Positions 7,902 through 16,334 are shown, numbered from the stretch's first letter. The stretch: 64,000 nucleotides of DNA from Roseibium sediminicola (GCF_023156505.1 NZ_JALNMJ010000008.1:1-64000); one strand, 5' to 3'. Notes: generated from the letters alone by a model not told the origin. A program made the numbers and translations.

Positions 7902-8690
7902 ATGTCGGCCAACGCAACGTCGCCTGTGACCGTCTCGCTGAAACATGTCCGCAAGGTTTTCGAGAACGGCACCACGGCGCTGGAGAATTTCTCGCTCGAC
8001 GTGCGGCAAGGCGAATTCGTCTCGCTGCTGGGGCCCTCGGGCTGCGGCAAGTCCAGTGCGCTTCGGATCATCGCTGGCCTGTCGGAGCCGAGTTCCGGCA
8101 CGGTCGACTGGCCGATGGCGGACGCGGCCGGCCTCCAGCACGAACTTGGCTTCGTCTTCCAGGAGCCGACCCTGATGCCCTGGGCGAGCGTCTTCAGCAA
8201 TGTCTGGCTGCCCCTGCGGGCGAAGGGGGTTTCCAAATCGGCCGCTTGTGACCGGGTGATGGAATCGCTTGCCACCGTCGGGCTTGAGGACTTTGCCGGC
8301 CACCGGCCACAGGAACTGTCCGGAGGCATGAAGATGCGGGTGTCGATTGCCCGGGCATTGATCACCCGGCCCAAAGTGCTGCTGATGGACGAACCGTTTG
8401 CCGCGCTTGACGAAATCACCCGCTTCAAACTCAATAACGACCTCTTGCAGCTGCAGGAGCGTTTCGGCTGGACGATCCTGTTCGTGACCCACTCGGTGTT
8501 TGAATCGGTGTATCTGTCCAGTCGTGTGGTCGTGATGGCCGCCCGGCCCGGACGTGTGATCCAGGACCTTGCCATCGAGGCGCCCCGGCCACGGCAGGAC
8601 GGCTTCCGGACCTCGCCCTATTACAGCGCGCGTTGCCGCGACGTGTCGGCCGCGCTGGAGAGCGCCATGGTGCCCATGGACGGGATGTAG
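7902..8690 (+). CDS. ABC transporter ATPase, NitT/TauT (SsuB) type, orphan
   Basis: A 262-residue ATP-binding subunit with Walker A GPSGCGKSS, Q-loop FQEPTLMPW, signature LSGGMKMRVSIARAL, Walker B VLLMDEPFAALDE and switch histidine FVTHSV. The sequence style matches nitrate/sulfonate/thiamine-precursor ATPases (SsuB/TauB/ThiZ). No permease or binding protein is adjacent: an MFS gene lies upstream and a MarR regulator downstream. It must therefore work with subunits encoded elsewhere, or be a remnant of a system. Confidence 0.87.
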   Translation: MSANATSPVTVSLKHVRKVFENGTTALENFSLDVRQGEFVSLLGPSGCGKSSALRIIAGLSEPSSGTVDWPMADAAGLQHELGFVFQEPTLMPWASVFSNVWLPLRAKGVSKSAACDRVMESLATVGLEDFAGHRPQELSGGMKMRVSIARALITRPKVLLMDEPFAALDEITRFKLNNDLLQLQERFGWTILFVTHSVFESVYLSSRVVVMAARPGRVIQDLAIEAPRPRQDGFRTSPYYSARCRDVSAALESAMVPMDGM

Positions 8691-8772
8691 ACGACAGCAA
8701 GGAGGCAGCAGCCGGAATTCCTTCGAGGTCTGTCCGTTTTCGTCCTGCCGCTTAGCGGGCTAACTGGAGCCA

Positions 8773-8785
8773 AGTTGTCATAACT
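8773..8785. promoter_or_regulatory. Candidate MarR operator
   Basis: AGTTGTCATAACT is an imperfect 13-bp dyad (AGTT...AACT), about 115 bases upstream of the MarR gene, with a further TAACTG copy at 8761-8766. Position and size suit a MarR-type autoregulatory site, but the dyad is short and could be chance. Confidence 0.25.
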
Positions 8786-8900
8786 GCAAGGTTTTCAAAA
8801 GAAGCACCGGCAGTGTCATTCGTCGGTTAAATACTCCCGCTAGGGTTCCGCGCGTCGCAGGTAAACGTGATTCGGGTTGATTGAGGACGAGGATGTGTCG

Positions 8901-9425
8901 ATGGCTTTCAACTACAAGAAAAGCATAACGTTTCGACTGGTTCAGGCCGCGAAAGCGCAGCGGGCCCGGTCCGGCTCGCATCTGATGCGGATCGGGCTGC
9001 ATCCGGGCCAGGAACTGGTGCTGAAAGTGCTCGCGGATACAGATGGCCGCACTATGAGCCAGCTGGCCCTGGCACTCGGCGTTCAGCCGCCCACCGTCAC
9101 CAAGATGGTCACCCGCCTGTCCAGTCAGGGCTATGTCCGCCGCCAGGTGTCCGATTCCGACGGCCGTCTTGCCCGGGTCTATCTGACCGACGTCGGCCGC
9201 GAACTTGTCCTGTCCGTCGACAAGGCCTGGAAACGGCTCGAGCGCGAAGCCATGTCCGGCCTCGACGACAAGGACCGCAAGAAGCTGCGCAAGTTGCTGC
9301 GTCAGGTGGAGAAGAACCTGTCGATCTCCATCGACGACGATCCCGAGCACGAAGCCGACCTCGATACCGACGACGACAAGGCCGAAGAGGACAGCAAGAA
9401 GTCCAAGGAGCTGTCGGCGGCCTGA
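8901..9425 (+). CDS. MarR-family transcriptional regulator with acidic tail
   Basis: A 174-residue winged-helix protein: helices around GLHPGQELVLKVLADTDG, recognition region ALGVQPPTVTKMVTRLSSQG and wing VRRQVSDSDGRLARVYLT. The C-terminal ~35 residues are unusually acidic and charged (DDDPEHEADLDTDDDKAEED). The ATG at 8901 has GAGG 8 bases upstream; the in-frame TTG at 8877 does not. It resembles the LdtR-like MarR group of Hyphomicrobiales, known to control an L,D-transpeptidase and osmotic tolerance in Liberibacter. That link is tentative, though an L,D-transpeptidase gene lies 4.5 kb away. Confidence 0.85.
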   Translation: MAFNYKKSITFRLVQAAKAQRARSGSHLMRIGLHPGQELVLKVLADTDGRTMSQLALALGVQPPTVTKMVTRLSSQGYVRRQVSDSDGRLARVYLTDVGRELVLSVDKAWKRLEREAMSGLDDKDRKKLRKLLRQVEKNLSISIDDDPEHEADLDTDDDKAEEDSKKSKELSAA

Positions 9426-9543
9426 TCCCGGCTGCACCGTTCAGAAGCGGTTCTCCGCAAAACATTACAAATTGCTCATTTGAATTCTTTTTGAGCCAAA
9501 CCCATCTCTCCGCGAGATCCGAAGACACGCGGAGAGACTGGAA

Positions 9544-9783
9544 ATGGCAACACAGACCCAATCGATCAACGAGAATCGGGGCGCCCGCCGTGCCGCTGAG
9601 TTGCGCCGCCGGTTCGCACATGTCTCGAACACCTCCTTCGGCCGGCCGTCTTTCGGCTTGCGCCCGGCACCGGCGGGCCGCTCCCATGGCTTCAACCGGT
9701 CGCGCCGCGCCCAGTTGCAGGAGTTTCTCGGCTGGAGCATGCTGGCGGCCGTGGTCATGTTCATCGGGTTTCTGATTTTCTGA
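9544..9783 (+). CDS. Small single-span membrane protein
   Basis: A 79-residue protein: a basic, Arg-rich N-terminal part (residues 14-58) followed by one hydrophobic helix at the extreme C terminus (FLGWSMLAAVVMFIGFLIF), giving a tail-anchored layout. A GGAGAG ribosome site lies about 8 bases upstream of the ATG. It sits between the MarR gene and a convergent LysR gene. I know of no function. The ribosome site, base composition and helix support a real gene. Confidence 0.55.
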   Translation: MATQTQSINENRGARRAAELRRRFAHVSNTSFGRPSFGLRPAPAGRSHGFNRSRRAQLQEFLGWSMLAAVVMFIGFLIF

Positions 9784-9811
9784 TCGGGCCGCGTTTGCTG
9801 CCTGGACGGCA

Positions 9812-10699
9812 TCAGCCTTTTCGGAATTCCGACTGCAGGGCCTCAAGCAACGCGCGCACCCGCCGGACGTGCGACCTGCCCTTGGGAAACACCACCTGCA
9901 GACCGACCGCGGGCGGTTCGAAGTCCCTCAGGAGAGGTATAAGACGGCCGCTGGCCAGATCGCCGACAATATCCCACTCGGATTTGCGGGCAATGCCGCG
10001 GCCTTCCAGACACCAGGTGCGCACGAGCCCGCCGTCATTGGCGGTCCGCCGGCCGGTTACGGCATAGCGCCTGACGGTGCCGTCAACACGGAAGGGCCAG
10101 AACCGGTCGGTGTCCTCGCCGAACCGCATCAGCAGACAGTCATGCGCGGCCAGATCGTCCGGATGCTCCGGCGCGCCATATCGGTCAAGATAGCCGGGGG
10201 AAGCGCAGAGAATGCGGGCATTGTCGGCAAGCTTGCGCACGATCAGGGACGAATCCTTCAGATCGCCATATCGGATCGCAAGGTCAAAGCCCGCAGCGGC
10301 GATGTCGGCATAGCCGTCGCTCAGATGCAGGTCGACCGTGACATCAGGATGATCATCCAGGAAAGTGTCGAGCGCGGCGCGCAGGCGGGCGCGCCCGAGA
10401 TCGAGTGGCGCGGACAGGCGAATGGGGCCCGCGATGCTGTCGACGCCCCGTTTCAGGCGATCCTCCAGAACCTGACTGTCGGCGACAAGGCGACGTGCGC
10501 CATCAAGCAGATCCCGACCTTCCTCGGTCAGGCTGATGGCCCTTGTGCTGCGGTTGAAAAGCCGGACTCCATAGTGTCCTTCCAGCGCGGCCAGCCGTTC
10601 GGACGTTGTCGCGGGCGATAATCCCAGCTCGCGCCCGGCCGCCGCGATGCCGCCCTTGTCTGCAATGCGCAGAAACAGCTTGAGATTTTCCAGGAGCAT
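9812..10699 (-). CDS. LysR-family regulator, divergent from old yellow enzyme gene
   Basis: A 295-residue protein with N-terminal HTH (LKLFLRIADKGGIAAAGREL, GLSPATTSERLAALE) and a CrgA/AaeR-like LysR substrate domain (DGYADIAAAGFDLAIRYG, with ARILCASPGYLDRYG). It is transcribed away from the alkene reductase gene, with a 15-bp perfect palindrome directly before its start codon. LysR genes beside nemA-like reductases usually control them in response to electrophiles or quinones, so that is the expected role here. Confidence 0.9.
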   Translation of the reverse strand: MLLENLKLFLRIADKGGIAAAGRELGLSPATTSERLAALEGHYGVRLFNRSTRAISLTEEGRDLLDGARRLVADSQVLEDRLKRGVDSIAGPIRLSAPLDLGRARLRAALDTFLDDHPDVTVDLHLSDGYADIAAAGFDLAIRYGDLKDSSLIVRKLADNARILCASPGYLDRYGAPEHPDDLAAHDCLLMRFGEDTDRFWPFRVDGTVRRYAVTGRRTANDGGLVRTWCLEGRGIARKSEWDIVGDLASGRLIPLLRDFEPPAVGLQVVFPKGRSHVRRVRALLEALQSEFRKG

Positions 10700-10701
10700 T
10701 A

Positions 10702-10716
10702 TTCGGAATTTCCGAA
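10702..10716. promoter_or_regulatory. Perfect palindrome upstream of lysR (candidate operator)
   Basis: TTCGGAATTTCCGAA is a 15-bp perfect inverted repeat two bases upstream of the LysR start codon, within the 127-base region shared with the divergent reductase gene. A degenerate TTTCTGGAAA follows at 10721. The site overlaps the region where a ribosome site for lysR would lie, as expected for autorepression. Confidence 0.5.
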
Positions 10717-10826
10717 GTTGGTTTCTGGAAATGTCTCAATAATCTGCCTGAGGCGCAAGCTCTATCTGTTTCGTCGACAGTAAGGCGCGCTGGTCGCGAT
10801 GCTCTTCCACGATGACAGAGGCAAAA

Positions 10827-11918
10827 ATGACCGATCTTTTCGACACATATTCCCTTGGCCCGCTCAATCTGCCGTCGCGCATCGTGATGGCACCAATGAC
10901 GCGTTCGCGCAGCACGCAGCCGGGCAATGTTCCCAATGGCATGATGGCCGACTATTACGCCCAGCGGGCAAGCGCCGGCCTGATCGTCAGCGAAGCGACG
11001 CAGATCTCGCAACAGGGCCAGGGCTACAGTTTCACGCCCGGCGTCCATGCGCCTGACCAGATCGCCGGCTGGCGCAAGGTGACCGATGCCGTTCACGGCG
11101 CGGGGGGGCGCATCTTTCTGCAGCTGTGGCATGTCGGCCGGATGAGCCATCCGGACTTTCATGGCGGGAACCTGCCCGTTGCTCCGTCGGCCCTGGCGCC
11201 GGATGCCGCGATTTGGATGGTGGATCCGGAAACCAACGAGGGCGGCATGGTGGCATGCCCGGTGCCGCGGGAGCTCGAGACCGGTGAAATCGCCGGCATC
11301 GTTGCAGACTACCGGCGCGCCGCCGAGAACGCCAAAGAGGCGGGTTTTGACGGCGGCGAGATCCATGCTGCCAACGGTTACCTGATCGATGAATTCCTGC
11401 GTGCCTCTTCCAACAGGCGAAGCGACCGCTATGGTGGCGGCGCCGTCAACCGGGTGCGTTTTGCGCTCGAGGTCTGCGAAGCAGTGGCGAGTGTCCTCGG
11501 CGCCGATAGGACCGGTATCCGGTTCTCGCCGTACATCACCCAACGCGGCATGGACGATCCGGACGCGCCCGGCACGATCCTCTCCCTGACACGGGAACTG
11601 GACCGGATGGGCCTGGGCTATGTTCACCTGGCGGAGGCCGATTGGGACGACGCGCCGGAGACGCCGGAGAGCTTCCGGGCCGCGCTGCGCGACGCCTGTT
11701 CGGGGACCGTGATAGTCGCGGGTGGCTATACGAAGGAAAAAGCGGGCCGCATTCTTGAAAAGGGCTATGCCGACCTCGTTGCCTTCGGCCGGCCATTCAT
11801 CGCCAATCCGGATTTACCGCACCGCCTGGCCAACGGGGTGCCGCTCGCCGCGTTCGACGGCGGCACGCTTTTCGGCGGCTCTGCCGAGGGCTATACGACC
11901 TATCCGGTGGCGGCATGA
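10827..11918 (+). CDS. nemA: Alkene reductase, old yellow enzyme family (NemA-like)
   Basis: A 363-residue FMN-dependent TIM-barrel oxidoreductase that reduces activated C=C bonds (N-ethylmaleimide, enones, nitrate esters) with NAD(P)H. Visible features are IVMAPMTRSRS (FMN-binding N terminus), LQLWHVGRMSHPDF, EIHAANGYLIDEFLR (HxxN substrate-anion motif) followed by NRRSDRYGG, and the phosphate-binding region VAGGYTKEKA with VAFGRPFIANPDLP. The start at 10827 has AGAGG 5 bases upstream; an ATG at 10812 is in frame but less favourable. It overlaps the cupin gene by 4 bases (ATGA), so the two are coupled. Confidence 0.9.
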   Translation: MTDLFDTYSLGPLNLPSRIVMAPMTRSRSTQPGNVPNGMMADYYAQRASAGLIVSEATQISQQGQGYSFTPGVHAPDQIAGWRKVTDAVHGAGGRIFLQLWHVGRMSHPDFHGGNLPVAPSALAPDAAIWMVDPETNEGGMVACPVPRELETGEIAGIVADYRRAAENAKEAGFDGGEIHAANGYLIDEFLRASSNRRSDRYGGGAVNRVRFALEVCEAVASVLGADRTGIRFSPYITQRGMDDPDAPGTILSLTRELDRMGLGYVHLAEADWDDAPETPESFRAALRDACSGTVIVAGGYTKEKAGRILEKGYADLVAFGRPFIANPDLPHRLANGVPLAAFDGGTLFGGSAEGYTTYPVAA

Positions 11919-12283
11919 TTGAACCACTCACCGAGTCGGAGATTGAAGCGGCGGGAGACCGGATCGGCAGCGAACTGGTCTCCGAGGCGCAAGGCGTCAG
12001 GATCTGGCACTTGCGCCTCGCGCCGGGCGAAACGCTACCGGCTCATCGCCATGACCGCCCGTATTTCTGGACCGTCCTGACGGATGGCCGGGCCCGGTCG
12101 CGCGACGGGGACGGCGGCATTCGGGAGGTCAGTTATCAGGCTGGCGAGACCCGGCATTTCCCCGACCTGTCGCCCGCCAAGGCCTTCGTGCATGACCTCA
12201 GCAATATCGGTGAGACAGACCTGGTGTTTGTGACCATCGAATTCCGGGACAGAACGACCGGGCATCAGACCAGGAACGGATAA
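11915..12283 (+). CDS. Small cupin-domain protein
   Basis: A 122-residue single-domain cupin: LRLAPGETLPAHRHDRPYFWTVL (first motif, with the HRH metal-ligand pair) and YQAGETRHFPDLSPAKAFVHDLSN (second motif). It starts within the stop of the reductase gene and is probably translated from the same mRNA. It may protect against, sense or further convert the reductase substrate, but no reaction can be assigned. Its last 19 bases overlap the 3' end of the convergent ogt gene. Confidence 0.75.
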   Translation: MIEPLTESEIEAAGDRIGSELVSEAQGVRIWHLRLAPGETLPAHRHDRPYFWTVLTDGRARSRDGDGGIREVSYQAGETRHFPDLSPAKAFVHDLSNIGETDLVFVTIEFRDRTTGHQTRNG

Positions 12284-12720
12284 CCGCCTTCCAGTTTCAG
12301 AAGCGCGATCTTGGTTTCCGTGCCGCCGTCGCCGGAATAGCCGCCAAGGCCGTTGGCCGACAGGATGCGGTGGCAGGGAATGACGATCGGGATCGGGTTG
12401 GCGCCGCAGGCCTGGCCGATCGGCTGTCCATACGTGTCCAGCTCTTTCGCCAGGTCGCCATAGGTGCGGGTCTGGCCATAGGGGATCGCCAGCATCGCCT
12501 TGAACACGGCCTGGTGCAGCTCGCCGCCCTTTGGCGCCAGCGGCAGATCGAACTCTTTCAGGTCTCCGGCCAAATAGGCCTCGATCTGTCGGGTGGCTTC
12601 GTCGAGCAAAGGTGTTTTGTCTTGGCTTGGCGGCCCGTTCCATTGTATCTGGGTGATCGCGCTGTCACGTTCGGTAATCGACAGGCGCCCCAGCCAGGTT
12701 TGAAGAGTTGCTACAGGCAT
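12265..12720 (-). CDS. ogt: Methylated-DNA--protein-cysteine methyltransferase
   Basis: A 151-residue suicide repair protein that removes O6-alkyl groups from guanine. The active site PCHRILSANGLGGYSG contains the acceptor cysteine; the upstream helix-turn-helix TRTYGDLAKELDTYGQPIGQACGANP binds DNA. The ATG at 12720 is preceded by GGGGA; a longer frame to 12783 adds 21 residues without homology. The gene is convergent with the cupin gene and overlaps it at the 3' end by 19 bases. No Ada-like N-terminal regulator domain is present. Confidence 0.92.
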   Translation of the reverse strand: MPVATLQTWLGRLSITERDSAITQIQWNGPPSQDKTPLLDEATRQIEAYLAGDLKEFDLPLAPKGGELHQAVFKAMLAIPYGQTRTYGDLAKELDTYGQPIGQACGANPIPIVIPCHRILSANGLGGYSGDGGTETKIALLKLEGGYPFLV

Positions 12721-12847
12721 GCCGGTCCCCCGCTTGTCTTTCACCTGAGGTAATGGCTGGCCGTTCCAATCGCAACAGGCCAATCCCGCGGGATCGACCT
12801 GTCTCTGTCCGGCATCTGCGGATAAGCAAGCAAAAGGCCTGATCCCG

Positions 12848-13753
12848 ATGGCGGGTGATACTCAGAAACAGCCTGGCGGCGGTGTGCCCGCCGCTGCCGC
12901 TCCGATTGCGGGCATCGGCCTGATTGTTCTGGCATGTCTCAGTTTTTCGGTTCTGGACGCGACTGCAAAATACCTGTCCGCTAGTCTTCCGACACTCCAG
13001 ATTGTCTGGATCCGCTTTGTCAGCCACGTGTTTCTGTCGCTGGTTCTGTTTCAGGTCTGGAAAAAGCCGTCCCTTTTGACAACCAAGCGGCCCGTGTTGC
13101 AGATCGTGCGGGCCTGCTGCCTGCTCGGCACGACAATCTGCAATTTCATGGCCGTCCGGTATCTGCAGCTCGCCGAAACCATGGCGATCATGTTTGCCGG
13201 CCCCTTTGTCATCACCGCGCTCGCCGGGCCGCTGCTCGGGGAATGGGCCGGCATGCGCCGTTGGGCCGCGATCATCGTCGGGTTCATCGGTGTTCTTGTG
13301 GTCACCCAGCCGGGGATCGGCGGCATGCACTGGGCGGCGATCTACTCCGTCGCGGCGATGACGTTTTATGCGCTTTATGCGTTGCTGACCCGGATGCTGA
13401 CGGCAACCGACAGTTCCGCCGGACTGCTGATCATCTCCGGGATCGTCGCCGCGGTGGCCATGGCGCCCGCAGGCCTGACCGTATGGCAGACCCCGCCGGA
13501 CGCCTGGACCTGGATGCTGCTGCTCTCCACCGGCGTCTTTGGCGCGGGCGGCCATTTCCTGTTCATCATGGCCCACCGGATCGCACCGGCGCCTGTCCTC
13601 GCGCCCTTCATCTATATCCAGATCGTCTGGATGATCGCGCTCGGCTATCTGATTTTCGCCGACGTGCCGACCCTCACGACAGTGTTGGGCGCGGCGATCG
13701 TGGTGGCCTCGGGGCTCTATATCCTTTACCGGGAACGGGTGAAGGGCATCTGA
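12848..13753 (+). CDS. DMT-family (EamA) transporter
   Basis: A 301-residue inner-membrane protein with ten hydrophobic segments arranged as two EamA repeats (first ~residues 22-155, second ~163-297). Characteristic stretches are SFSVLDATAKYLS at helix 1, LQLAETMAIMFAGPFVITAL between helices 3 and 4, and MAHRIAPAPVLAPFIYIQIVW in the second repeat. Members export or import metabolites; no substrate can be assigned. The gene is divergent from ogt with a short intergenic region, and appears monocistronic. Confidence 0.87.
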   Translation: MAGDTQKQPGGGVPAAAAPIAGIGLIVLACLSFSVLDATAKYLSASLPTLQIVWIRFVSHVFLSLVLFQVWKKPSLLTTKRPVLQIVRACCLLGTTICNFMAVRYLQLAETMAIMFAGPFVITALAGPLLGEWAGMRRWAAIIVGFIGVLVVTQPGIGGMHWAAIYSVAAMTFYALYALLTRMLTATDSSAGLLIISGIVAAVAMAPAGLTVWQTPPDAWTWMLLLSTGVFGAGGHFLFIMAHRIAPAPVLAPFIYIQIVWMIALGYLIFADVPTLTTVLGAAIVVASGLYILYRERVKGI

Positions 13754-13827
13754 GCCGCGCGATCCGACCCCATTCCGTTCAGCAGGGCGGTTGACGGGTT
13801 TGCCGTCTTCCCATCTTAATACCCCTT

Positions 13828-13843
13828 TGGCGGTCTACCGCCA
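13828..13843. promoter_or_regulatory. Palindrome upstream of the L,D-transpeptidase gene
   Basis: TGGCGGTCTACCGCCA has two perfect 7-bp arms and a 2-base centre, too tight for an RNA hairpin loop but suited to a dimeric DNA-binding protein. It is 50 bases upstream of the transpeptidase start. A tandem GTCTGAGGGG motif follows at 13863-13886, just before the start codon. Confidence 0.35.
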
Positions 13844-13893
13844 GTCAGCAAGGTCACCAATCTGTCTGAGGGGCCTGTCTGAGGGGGGATGGC

Positions 13894-14538
13894 ATGGAAC
13901 TGAACCGACGAATGTTTCTCGGTGGCGCGGCAGCCGTCGCAGGCACGCTCGCCCTGCCGCATGTGGCCCGGGCCAATGCCGCGGCCAATGCCTATTTCAA
14001 CGGCTACCAGCCTGATGGCGGCTTTCAGTACCGCCGGACCAATTTCAAACGCATCGATCCGGTCTGGCACCGCCAGATGGTCAAGTATTTCAGCGACGAG
14101 CCGCCCGGAACCGTTGTTGTGGATACCAACAACCACTTTCTCTACTGGGTCTGGGAAAACAATACGGCGCTTCGATATGGCGTCGGTGTTGGCCGGGAAG
14201 GCTTCCAGTGGTTCGGCCGTGCGCGGATCGATCGTAAGGCCATGTGGCCGCGCTGGGTGCCGCCGCCCGAGATGTTGCAGCGTCAACCTGACCTGCCTCG
14301 TCTGGTCGAGGGCGGAGCAGCCAACAATCCGCTCGGACCGCGGGCCTTGTATCTTTATCGGGACGGGCGGGATCTCGGCTATCGGCTGCATTCGACCCTG
14401 GAACCCTGGAGCATCGGGCACGACGTCTCGAGCGGCTGCATCCGCATGTTCCCGGAAGACGTGATCGATCTCTATCAGCGTTGTCCGAAAGGCACCGGGG
14501 TATTGGTGCTGGAGCACTTGGGGGCGAATGCCGGCTGA
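13894..14538 (+). CDS. L,D-transpeptidase (YkuD domain)
   Basis: A 214-residue exported enzyme forming 3-3 peptidoglycan cross-links or attaching proteins to peptidoglycan. The N terminus MELNRRMFLGGAAAVAGTLALPHVARA is a signal of Tat-like form (NRRMFLGG). The YkuD domain spans about residues 65-205; the catalytic motif is HDVSSGCIRM with His176 and Cys182. The ATG follows a GGGGGGA ribosome site. An OmpA-type peptidoglycan-binding lipoprotein gene follows after 33 bases, so the pair probably acts in cell-wall maintenance. Confidence 0.9.
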   Translation: MELNRRMFLGGAAAVAGTLALPHVARANAAANAYFNGYQPDGGFQYRRTNFKRIDPVWHRQMVKYFSDEPPGTVVVDTNNHFLYWVWENNTALRYGVGVGREGFQWFGRARIDRKAMWPRWVPPPEMLQRQPDLPRLVEGGAANNPLGPRALYLYRDGRDLGYRLHSTLEPWSIGHDVSSGCIRMFPEDVIDLYQRCPKGTGVLVLEHLGANAG

Positions 14539-14571
14539 GGCCGGCCTTCAGGAAAACAACAACAAAGGACC

Positions 14572-15117
14572 GTGGGGGCTTCCTTGGATAATCGTTTCGG
14601 CCGCTTTGGCCAGGGCGCGGCAATTGCGCTCTTCATCGGGTTTGCACTGGCCGGGTGCAACAGCTCCGGCATCTCGTCGCCGAATGTCACCAACGCGCCT
14701 GCGGCCGGGTTCGGCACCATTTCGCCCGGCTCGGAAGAAGAGTTCATCATCAACGTTGGCCGGCGCGTCTATTTCGAAAAAGGCTCGGCGGTGATTACCG
14801 ACGAAGCCACGATCACCATCGAGAACCAGGCGCGCTGGCTGAAAAACAACAGGAAGTGGCTGGTCAAGATCCAGGGGCACGCGGATGACCCGGGCAGCGA
14901 GGCCGCCCAGAAGACCCTGTCGACGCAGCGGGCGAATGCGGTCATGGCGGCGCTGGTCAAACTCGGCGTCAATCCGAAGCGCATGTGGGTCAAAGGCTAT
15001 GGCGTGGAAAGGCCGGTCACCGATTGCGAAGAGGTGACGTGCCAGTCTCAGAACCGCAGGGTGGTTGTCAACCTGAGAGAGGAATTCGACGAATCCGCAC
15101 CTCAGGCGAAGCGGTAA
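14572..15117 (+). CDS. OmpA-domain (Pal-like) outer-membrane lipoprotein
   Basis: A 181-residue protein with a lipoprotein signal ending in the lipobox FALAGC and an OmpA/Pal peptidoglycan-binding domain from about residue 60: VYFEKGSAVITDEA, IQGHADDPGS, LSTQRANAVMAALVKLGV and SQNRRVVVNL. It resembles Pal but is not next to tolB, so it is more likely a second OmpA-like lipoprotein. The start is GTG at 14572 with AAGGA upstream; a TTG at 14584 is an alternative. It is in the same transcription unit as the L,D-transpeptidase. Confidence 0.85.
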   Translation: MGASLDNRFGRFGQGAAIALFIGFALAGCNSSGISSPNVTNAPAAGFGTISPGSEEEFIINVGRRVYFEKGSAVITDEATITIENQARWLKNNRKWLVKIQGHADDPGSEAAQKTLSTQRANAVMAALVKLGVNPKRMWVKGYGVERPVTDCEEVTCQSQNRRVVVNLREEFDESAPQAKR

Positions 15118-15153
15118 CCGTTGATCGCCAATCGTCACAAAACTTGAAAAACC

Positions 15154-15182
15154 TGTTTACCGCGGTGGCCGGGGGCTATAAC
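15154..15182 (+). promoter_or_regulatory. Candidate promoter/operator of the LacI-family gene
   Basis: TGTTTA (15154-15159) and TATAAC (15177-15182) are spaced 17 bases apart and resemble -35/-10 boxes. The palindrome ACCGCGGT (15159-15166), with a central CG as in many LacI-family operators, overlaps the -35 edge; a related CCGCGGTTACC lies near 15200 in the opposite sense. This fits autoregulation but is unproven. Confidence 0.35.
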
Positions 15183-15221
15183 GGTTCCTCCCATCGCCGC
15201 CGCGGTTACCGAGAAAAATGA

Positions 15222-16313
15222 ATGTCTGAAGACAACGGATCCAAGCCTGCCATGCCGGACCTTCCACCCAAACCCGGCAAGCGGCTGACGCTTGGACATA
15301 TCGCCGACCAGCTGGGCATCTCAACGGCGACAGTGTCGCTGGCGCTCAGGGACAGCCCGCTGGTTGCCGAGGAGACCCGGGAGAAGGTCAAGCAGACCGC
15401 CCAGGAAATCGGCTATATCTACAACCGCTCCGCGGCCTCCCTGCGCACCGCGCGCAGCCAGATTGTCGGCGTCGCGGTGCATGACATTCTCAATCCCTAT
15501 TTCGCCGAAGTGTTTTCCGCGCTGGAAGACGTTCTGGAGGAGCAGGGGCAGATGATCTTCATCAGCAACCACCGGGACGACGTCAAGCGCCAGCGTGCCT
15601 TCGTGAACACGCTGCTGCAGCACCGTGCGGACGGGCTGATCCTGTGTCCGTCTGTCGGCACGTCCGCGGAAGAGATCAACCGCCTGGTGGACCAGGGCAT
15701 TCCGGTCACGCTGGTCGCGCGTGAAGTGCCCGGCGTCTGGGCGCCCTGCGTGCGCGGTGACGATATGAGCGGTACCTACCAGATGACCAAGCACCTGATC
15801 CAGCAGGGCCACAAGGACATCGCCATGGTCGGCGGCCGCCGGGACAGTTCGACCGGACGTTTTCGCAACGCGGGCTGGCGCAAGGCGCTGGAAGATGCCG
15901 GCATGAACCCTGACGACCAGCTCGATCTGCCGGAGCTGATGACCCAGGCCGACGGCCGGGCCGCCGTTCCGAAAATCCTGGAGGCCAAGAAACGGCCGAC
16001 GGCAATTGTCGCCTTCAACGATCTGGTCGCGCTCGGGTTGATGACCACGTTCCGCCGTGCCGGGATCGAACCGGGACCGGACATTGCCATCACCGGCTAT
16101 GACGACATCGACGGAGCCGATGCGCGCACGCCCGCACTGACCACCGTCTCCGCCCAGCCGGACAAGATCGGACGGTTGGCGGCTCTGACGCTTCTGCGCC
16201 AGATCGCCGGTGACCGGGTGCCGAACACACCGATCGTGATCGAGCCGGAGGCGCGCATCCGGGAAAGTTCGCCACCGCCGGGCGTGCGCCTTGCGCCAAA
16301 ACTCGCTGATTAG
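15222..16313 (+). CDS. LacI-family transcriptional regulator
   Basis: A 363-residue repressor: LacI HTH at about residues 22-75 (LTLGHIADQLGISTATVSLALR, hinge region NRSAASLRTARS) and a periplasmic-binding-like sensor (IVGVAVHDILNPYFAEVFSALE; VAFNDLVALGLMTTF; ITGYDDIDGADARTPALTTV). It carries a 20-residue N-terminal extension before the HTH. No sugar catabolic gene is adjacent, so the regulon is elsewhere. The gene ends before a strong bidirectional terminator shared with the convergent BCCT gene. Confidence 0.9.
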   Translation: MSEDNGSKPAMPDLPPKPGKRLTLGHIADQLGISTATVSLALRDSPLVAEETREKVKQTAQEIGYIYNRSAASLRTARSQIVGVAVHDILNPYFAEVFSALEDVLEEQGQMIFISNHRDDVKRQRAFVNTLLQHRADGLILCPSVGTSAEEINRLVDQGIPVTLVAREVPGVWAPCVRGDDMSGTYQMTKHLIQQGHKDIAMVGGRRDSSTGRFRNAGWRKALEDAGMNPDDQLDLPELMTQADGRAAVPKILEAKKRPTAIVAFNDLVALGLMTTFRRAGIEPGPDIAITGYDDIDGADARTPALTTVSAQPDKIGRLAALTLLRQIAGDRVPNTPIVIEPEARIRESSPPPGVRLAPKLAD

Positions 16314-16334
16314 CCTTATCCGGCATCACAGATG

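Noticed and set aside
14572-15117. Pal of the Tol-Pal system
   Set aside because: The domain and lipobox agree, but no tolQRAB or ybgF gene is adjacent, so only a Pal-like OmpA lipoprotein is claimed.
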